Origin: Neptuniibacter sp.
Lineage (GTDB): Bacteria > Pseudomonadota > Gammaproteobacteria > Pseudomonadales > Balneatricaceae
DNA: 10,029 nucleotides
Assembly (NCBI GenBank): GCA_030149405.1
Contig: JASBRM010000070.1
Location: 1-10,029, forward strand
Direction of reading: 5' to 3'
Shown: positions 6,329-10,029 of the stretch, in pieces
How the letters are laid out: each line of letters begins with the position of its first letter
How positions within the stretch are numbered: the stretch's first letter is position 1
Made by a program: the position numbers and the translations under genes
Notes under the pieces: model-generated
Databases searched by the model: none
What the model saw: only the letters and a program-made list of their open reading frames with translations
What the model was told of the DNA's origin: nothing

Positions 6329-7534
6329 TTAACCCGCACAGGTTGGACGAGCCAATACAGGCCGAGTCTTAAATTGCAGTGCTAGAGCCAGGCTGAAGGT
6401 CATTAATAGAACGAACAACGACCCAATGACAACTCCATCCCACGCCTGCCACAGCCAGAAAGGGTCCAGATACAATCCCCCTGTACTTGCACCAATGTAA
6501 TAAAACACCAGATATATGGACGAAGCCGTAGCTTTAGAGTGCAAAGCATTGTGGCTTACCCAACTGCTGGCGCTGGAGTGCGCCGTGAAAAAACCAAAGG
6601 CATTTATCAGAAAGCCTGTCACTATTGCCAAGACTGTTCCATGGAGCGTCAAAACAGTTCCAAACATCAAACACAGGATGCCACCAGCAATGACAACCGG
6701 CTGAGATAGATAACTGGACAAACGCCCAGATATAAATGATCCAAAGGTCCCACCCAGATAAGTCAGAAACAACATACCCAAAAAGCTTGCTGGCAGATTG
6801 TAAGGTTCCGCAGCCAACATAAACGTGGCATAGCTGTATTGATTCAAAAAGATAAAGAAATTAAAACCTCCGATCAGATAAGCCATTAACAACAATGGAT
6901 TTTTTAAATGATCGAGCATGTCTCCTAACATCTGATTTAATTTGAAAGGTTTGGCATTGAAGTTTTCAGAAGTAGGTAACAACCAAACAAAAATAACCAG
7001 ACAGATAAACCCCAGCAGGCTCATACACAGGAACGTCTCCTGCCAGCCCAGCCACTCTCCAACAAAACCACCTATCAGACGCCCACCAATTCCACCCAAT
7101 GAATTAGCGCCGATATAAACCCCAACCGCAGCTACTAATGCAGGCTTACTGAATTCATCCCCCATATAAGCGATCGCCATGGCTGGTAAACCCGCCAGGA
7201 AAAAACCCTGCAAGCCTCGCAGCAACAGCAACTGATTAAAGGTTTCCACCTGAGATAAAGCGAATGTCGTAAAAACCACACCACACATGGTTATTACCAT
7301 TAAAAGATTGCGCCCCAACACATCGGATAATGGCCCGAACACCAGTAGCGATAAACCCAGCGTCAGGGTAGTGATTGTACAACTGAGCCCAACCTCGAGG
7401 GTTCCAAGCTGATACTGTTCGGCCAGCATAGGCAACAGCGGCTGAATCACATAAACATTGGCAAAAATCATAAACGAGCCCAGACACAACGCCAGAGTCG
7501 CACGCCAGAATTGTGGTGAATGGGATTCAATCAT
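6329..7534 (-). CDS. Major facilitator superfamily transporter, YnfM-like
   Basis: A 401-residue inner-membrane transporter with about 12 hydrophobic segments. Motif A appears as GPLSDVLGRN (67-76) after TM2; VYVIQPLLPML (28-38) and NSLGGIGGRLIGGF (144-157) resemble E. coli YnfM, as does FTAHSSASSWV in the second half. The substrate is not predictable from sequence. A longer frame opens at 7591 (19 extra codons), but I prefer 7534: it has CAGGG 6 nt upstream and yields the normal N-terminus, whereas 7591 has no ribosome site and would lie only a few bases after the likely transcription start (the -10 at 7606-7611). It is divergent from a LysR gene and leads the leftward run MFS-FAH-DUF2927-hemJ. 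Confidence 0.93.
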   Translation of the reverse strand: MIESHSPQFWRATLALCLGSFMIFANVYVIQPLLPMLAEQYQLGTLEVGLSCTITTLTLGLSLLVFGPLSDVLGRNLLMVITMCGVVFTTFALSQVETFNQLLLLRGLQGFFLAGLPAMAIAYMGDEFSKPALVAAVGVYIGANSLGGIGGRLIGGFVGEWLGWQETFLCMSLLGFICLVIFVWLLPTSENFNAKPFKLNQMLGDMLDHLKNPLLLMAYLIGGFNFFIFLNQYSYATFMLAAEPYNLPASFLGMLFLTYLGGTFGSFISGRLSSYLSQPVVIAGGILCLMFGTVLTLHGTVLAIVTGFLINAFGFFTAHSSASSWVSHNALHSKATASSIYLVFYYIGASTGGLYLDPFWLWQAWDGVVIGSLFVLLMTFSLALALQFKTRPVLARPTCAG

Positions 7535-7602
7535 TTTTTGCCCTGTCAGAAATATAAAGTGAGGCAACAATAACAACCACAACAAAATCATTAAAATATA
7601 TA

Positions 7603-7632
7603 CTTATTATAAAATTAATAAGAAAATCTTAT
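7603..7632. promoter_or_regulatory. Candidate LysR-type operator with three CTTAT/ATAAG half-sites
   Basis: ATAAGA-AAA-TCTTAT (7618-7632) is a perfect 15-bp palindrome that contains the classic LysR-family T-N11-A spacing (T7619, A7631). A second inverted repeat, CTTATTA-N6-TAATAAG (7603-7622), shares its right arm with it. The half-site thus occurs three times, at 7603, 7618 and 7628, in alternating orientation. The site overlaps the likely MFS -10 and ends 2 nt before the regulator's start codon, fitting autorepression and control of the divergent gene. Confidence 0.6.
7606..7611 (-). promoter_or_regulatory. Likely -10 element of the MFS operon
   Basis: Read leftward, 7611-7606 is TATAAT, a perfect -10. 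The region 16-18 nt upstream (GCATAA/CATAAG) does not resemble a -35, as expected for a promoter that needs a regulator. The start site would be near 7599, giving a leader of about 65 nt before the ATG at 7534. On the opposite strand TAAAAT (7610-7615) could be the -10 for the LysR gene. The surrounding DNA is very AT-rich, so chance matches are possible. Confidence 0.4.
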
Positions 7633-7634
7633 GC

Positions 7635-8525
7635 ATGGATATAAAACACCTGCGTTATTTCAAGACGGTAGCCGACCTCAGTAGCTTTACAAAAGCGGCT
7701 AAACATCTGCACATCGCTCAACCAGCCATCAGCATGGCGATTCAAAAGCTTGAGGCAGAGCTGGAACTGACCTTACTGCACCGGAAAGATCGCAAGGTGA
7801 GCCTTACCGATGAAGGCCAACACCTTTACCGCCATGCGGAACGGATTATCCAGGCCAGTGAAGATGCCTTATTGGAAATGCAGGAGTTGAAAGGGCTTCT
7901 AAAAGGAGAGGTCCGGGTCGGAATTCCAAGCATGTTGGGTTCTTATTATTTCCCCCCTATATTAATGGCCTTCCGGCATCGCTACCCGCAACTGACGCTT
8001 ACCGTCATCGATGGGGGTGCGGGAAAGCTGCAACAGCTTCTGGAACAGGGAGAATTGGATCTTGCTGTCGTTGTAGATCAATGGCGTCCAGATTCAAACA
8101 ATCTGCAATCTGAAGTTTTTCTACGTGAGCAGATGATGGTAATCAGCCCCAAAGATCATCCATTTGCAGAACTGAATACCATCGACTACTCCCAACTCTT
8201 TGCTGAGGAGCTGGTAATGTTCAACACTGGCTTCTTCCATAGAAACGTGGTGGACCGCTTAGCTGATGAAGCCGGGGTTTCCCCGAAAATTAGTTTCGAA
8301 ACCAACCTAATCCCCTTAATTAAATCGATTGTGAAACAAGGGTTTGCCCTGTCCACACTGATGGAAATGGTGATCAAAGACGAACCAGAACTGGTTGCCC
8401 GCCCTTTCACTAAACCCGTTTGGCTGGATCTATCTATCGCCTGGAGAAAAGAGGGTTATCTATCTCAGGCAAACCGCACATTTGTTGATTTTGTTTTAGA
8501 ACATAGTGACAAAGAGCGGCGATAA
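7635..8525 (+). CDS. LysR-type transcriptional regulator
   Basis: A 296-residue LysR family protein. The N-terminal winged helix-turn-helix is clear: MDIKHLRYFKTVAD, then the recognition region SSFTKAAKHLHIAQPAISM (16-34) and LEAELELTLLHR (39-50), ending LTDEGQHL (57-64). A linker helix (about 65-88) leads to the effector-binding domain from GEVRVGIPS (91-99) to near the end. The effector cannot be read from sequence. It is transcribed away from the MFS gene, and a LysR-type palindrome lies in the shared promoter region and touches its own start, so it probably controls the MFS-FAH run and itself. The ribosome site is weak (AAGA at 7620-7623) and lies inside the operator. ATG at 7635 is the only start giving the conserved N-terminus. 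Confidence 0.95.
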   Translation: MDIKHLRYFKTVADLSSFTKAAKHLHIAQPAISMAIQKLEAELELTLLHRKDRKVSLTDEGQHLYRHAERIIQASEDALLEMQELKGLLKGEVRVGIPSMLGSYYFPPILMAFRHRYPQLTLTVIDGGAGKLQQLLEQGELDLAVVVDQWRPDSNNLQSEVFLREQMMVISPKDHPFAELNTIDYSQLFAEELVMFNTGFFHRNVVDRLADEAGVSPKISFETNLIPLIKSIVKQGFALSTLMEMVIKDEPELVARPFTKPVWLDLSIAWRKEGYLSQANRTFVDFVLEHSDKERR

Positions 8526-8534
8526 GCTTTCAAC

Positions 8535-8563
8535 TTGCAGCCATCTGTAATTATCTCTATGAT
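8535..8563 (+). promoter_or_regulatory. Candidate sigma-70 promoter of ppnP
   Basis: TTGCAG (8535-8540) and TATGAT (8558-8563) are separated by exactly 17 nt in the 64-nt gap between the LysR gene and ppnP. The -10 matches 5 of 6 consensus bases. Transcription would begin near 8570, just before the strong ribosome site AGGAG (8577-8581). This suggests ppnP is expressed independently of the regulator. Confidence 0.55.
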
Positions 8564-8589
8564 TCGCGCAAATTTCAGGAGAACAAATA

Positions 8590-8871
8590 ATGTTGAATGT
8601 TAACGAATACTTCGACGGTGCGGTTAAATCAATCGGTTTTGAAAACGGCGAAGGCAAAGTAACTGCTGGCGTAATGGCCCCAGGTGAATACGAGTTCGGT
8701 ACCAGTGAAGACGAACTGATGAAAGTAACCAGTGGTGAACTGATCGTGAAACTTCCGGGAAGCGATGAGTTTCAGTCTTTCCCATCTGGCACAGAATTTA
8801 AAGTTGCAGCCAACCAAAGCTTCCAGCTGAAAGTTGAACAGGCTACTGCTTACCTGTGTTTCTACGGCTAA
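8590..8871 (+). CDS. ppnP: PpnP, pyrimidine/purine nucleoside phosphorylase (YaiE, DUF1255)
   Basis: A 93-residue small cupin-fold protein, the standard PpnP length. The start [17 protein letters not shown], the middle [18 protein letters not shown] (27-44), [11 protein letters not shown] (47-57), and the end TAYLCFYG closely parallel E. coli YaiE/PpnP. The enzyme phosphorolyses several nucleosides to the free base and ribose 1-phosphate in nucleoside salvage in the cytoplasm. The ATG at 8590 has AGGAG 8 nt upstream. It has its own likely promoter at 8535-8563 and a strong hairpin just after the stop, so it appears to be a single-gene unit not tied functionally to the neighbouring regulator or serA. 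Confidence 0.95.
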   Translation: MLNVNEYFDGAVKSIGFENGEGKVTAGVMAPGEYEFGTSEDELMKVTSGELIVKLPGSDEFQSFPSGTEFKVAANQSFQLKVEQATAYLCFYG

Positions 8872-8877
8872 AGCCAT

Positions 8878-8904
8878 TTAGGAGCGGATTCTAACCGCTC
8901 CTGA
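8878..8904 (+). terminator. Hairpin after ppnP, probable terminator
   Basis: AGGAGCGG (8880-8887) pairs perfectly with CCGCTCCT (8895-8902) around a 7-nt loop, and the stem extends by a G-U and an A-U pair to 8878-8904. It begins 6 nt after the ppnP stop. The stem is strong, but the sequence after it (CTCTTCACAT) has no real T-run, so termination may be partial or the hairpin may protect the mRNA 3' end. Confidence 0.55.
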
Positions 8905-8932
8905 CTCTTCACATATCTAAAATCCAATCCCC

Positions 8933-8955
8933 TTCAACTTCAGTTGAATATTTTT
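8933..8955 (+). terminator. Weak hairpin plus T-run between ppnP and serA
   Basis: TTCAAC (8933-8938) and GTTGAA (8943-8948) flank the tetraloop TTCA, and TATTTTT follows at 8949-8955. The layout is that of an intrinsic terminator, but the stem is short with only two GC pairs. It may back up the stronger hairpin at 8878-8904. The rest of the gap to serA (8956-9105) shows no clear promoter or gene. Confidence 0.35.
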
Positions 8956-9105
8956 CCGCCAAATCCGGTGGAACACTCATCCTTTTCAACTTTCCATGTG
9001 CTAATATTCGCGCTTTCATTTTTTAGCGATTAATCCTGTGGTACTTCCTACTGGCATCAAAGCCCTTAGAGAAGCAAAGATCACGCAAATAAAGAGCTGC
9101 ACACC

Positions 9106-10029
9106 ATGAGTCAAACAACCTCTCTTGATAAAAGCAAAATCAAGATTCTGTTGCTGGAAGGCGTTCACCAGTCTGCTGTGGACACTTTTAATCAGAATGG
9201 TTACACCAACATTGAGTTTCTGACTGGCTCCCTGCCGGAAGAAGAGCTGATCGAGCGCGTTAAAGATGTTCACTTCATCGGTATTCGCTCGCGTACTCAA
9301 CTGACTCCTCAGGTGTTTGAAGCAGCTAAGAAACTGGTTGCGGTGGGTTGTTTCTGTATCGGTACCAATCAGGTTGATCTGGAAGCAGCAACCATGAACG
9401 GTGTAGCCGTCTTTAACGCACCATTCTCTAATACACGCTCTGTTGCTGAACTGGTTATCGCAGAAGCGATTCTGTTGCTGCGCGGTGTTGCTGAGAAAAA
9501 CGCGAAAGCTCACCGTGGAGAGTGGCAGAAATCTGCTAAAAACTCTTACGAAATCCGTGGTAAAAAGCTGGGTATCGTGGGTTATGGCAGCATCGGTTCT
9601 CAATTGAGTGTTATTGCTGAATCTCTGGGCATGGACGTTTACTTCTACGACGTTGTAACCAAACTGCCTCTGGGTAACGCAACTCAGGTGGGTTCTATGA
9701 AAGAACTTCTGAACATGAGTGACATCGTTTCCCTGCATGTTCCAGAAACCCCATCGACAAAAGATATGATGGGTGAAGCTCAGTTCAACGAGATGAAACA
9801 GGGCTCTATCTTCCTGAACGCTGCTCGCGGCACGGTTGTGGTTATCGATGAACTGTGTAAAGCACTGGATTCTGGTCGCCTGTTGGGTGCAGCTGTGGAC
9901 GTATTCCCTGTTGAGCCACGCACCAACAATGACGAGTTCATTTCACCTCTGCGTGAGTACGACAACGTTATCCTGACTCCACACGTAGGTGGTTCTACTA
10001 TGGAAGCGCAGGAAAACATCGGTTACGAA
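9106..10029 (+). CDS. serA: SerA, D-3-phosphoglycerate dehydrogenase (3' end outside window)
   Basis: The frame is open from ATG 9106 to the window edge (308 codons, about three quarters of a typical ~410-residue SerA). SerA oxidises 3-phosphoglycerate to 3-phosphohydroxypyruvate with NAD+, the first step of serine synthesis. The sequence is close to the E. coli type: KIKILLLEGVHQ (11-22), GCFCIGTNQVDL (81-92), NAPFSNTRSVAELV (104-117), the NAD-binding loop GIVGYGSIGSQ (156-166), and the catalytic triad Arg241 (NAARGT), Glu270 (VFPVEP) and His293 (TPHVGGST). The ACT domain that gives serine feedback inhibition lies beyond the edge. The ribosome site is weak (AAAGAG, about 9 nt before ATG), but this start gives the expected N-terminus. 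The 234-nt leader contains no convincing promoter that I could identify. Confidence 0.97.
   Translation, partial: MSQTTSLDKSKIKILLLEGVHQSAVDTFNQNGYTNIEFLTGSLPEEELIERVKDVHFIGIRSRTQLTPQVFEAAKKLVAVGCFCIGTNQVDLEAATMNGVAVFNAPFSNTRSVAELVIAEAILLLRGVAEKNAKAHRGEWQKSAKNSYEIRGKKLGIVGYGSIGSQLSVIAESLGMDVYFYDVVTKLPLGNATQVGSMKELLNMSDIVSLHVPETPSTKDMMGEAQFNEMKQGSIFLNAARGTVVVIDELCKALDSGRLLGAAVDVFPVEPRTNNDEFISPLREYDNVILTPHVGGSTMEAQENIGYE

Noticed and set aside
9016..9738. Long open frame on the minus strand opposite serA
   Set aside because: It is the antisense shadow of a highly conserved serA coding frame; its product has no recognisable domain and there is no minus-strand ribosome site or context.
1..10029. 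Mobile element, defence island, CRISPR array or RNA gene
   Set aside because: No transposase, integrase, direct-repeat array, terminal repeats, tRNA-like or rRNA-like sequence was seen; nearly all space is filled by conserved chromosomal genes.

Overview
The window is a stretch of ordinary gammaproteobacterial chromosome of moderate GC content. The gene set and order (SPOR protein, hslV, hslU, DUF971, then ubiE and ubiJ) recall Pseudomonas and the marine Oceanospirillales-type bacteria; I cannot name the genus from sequence alone. I see no insertion sequence, prophage gene, CRISPR array, tRNA or rRNA. Thirteen protein genes are supported: eleven complete and two cut by the window edges.

Layout. 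Positions 1-572 (+) hold the C-terminal part of a short FtsN/DedD-like SPOR-domain cell-division protein. A well-matched heat-shock (sigma-32) promoter and a leader hairpin then precede hslV and hslU, the HslVU ATP-dependent protease. A DUF971 gene follows 12 nt after hslU. After a 95-nt gap with a possible promoter come ubiE (ubiquinone/menaquinone C-methyltransferase) and ubiJ (lipid-binding Ubi accessory factor). The usual third partner, ubiB, is not next to them. Instead ubiJ collides tail to tail, with a 14-bp overlap, with a leftward four-gene run. In its own transcription order, that run is a YnfM-like MFS transporter, a fumarylacetoacetate-hydrolase (FAH) family enzyme, a secreted DUF2927 protein, and a HemJ-type protoporphyrinogen oxidase.

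A LysR-type regulator is divergent from the MFS gene. The 100-nt gap between them holds a canonical LysR-type T-N11-A palindrome plus a third copy of the same half-site, overlapping likely promoter elements. Downstream of the regulator, ppnP (nucleoside phosphorylase) has its own good sigma-70-like promoter and a strong hairpin after it. The window ends inside serA (phosphoglycerate dehydrogenase), whose catalytic domain is visible and whose C-terminal ACT domain lies beyond the edge.

How the genes work together: HslVU degrades misfolded and regulatory proteins under heat stress. UbiE/UbiJ and HemJ serve respiratory quinone and heme synthesis. PpnP and SerA are nucleoside and serine metabolism enzymes. 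The least explained part is the LysR - MFS - FAH - DUF2927 - HemJ block, where an uncharacterised transporter/hydrolase pair appears to be under LysR control. I did not find an obviously new multi-gene defence or mobile system; the findings of most interest are regulatory sites and the unusual gene neighbourhoods.
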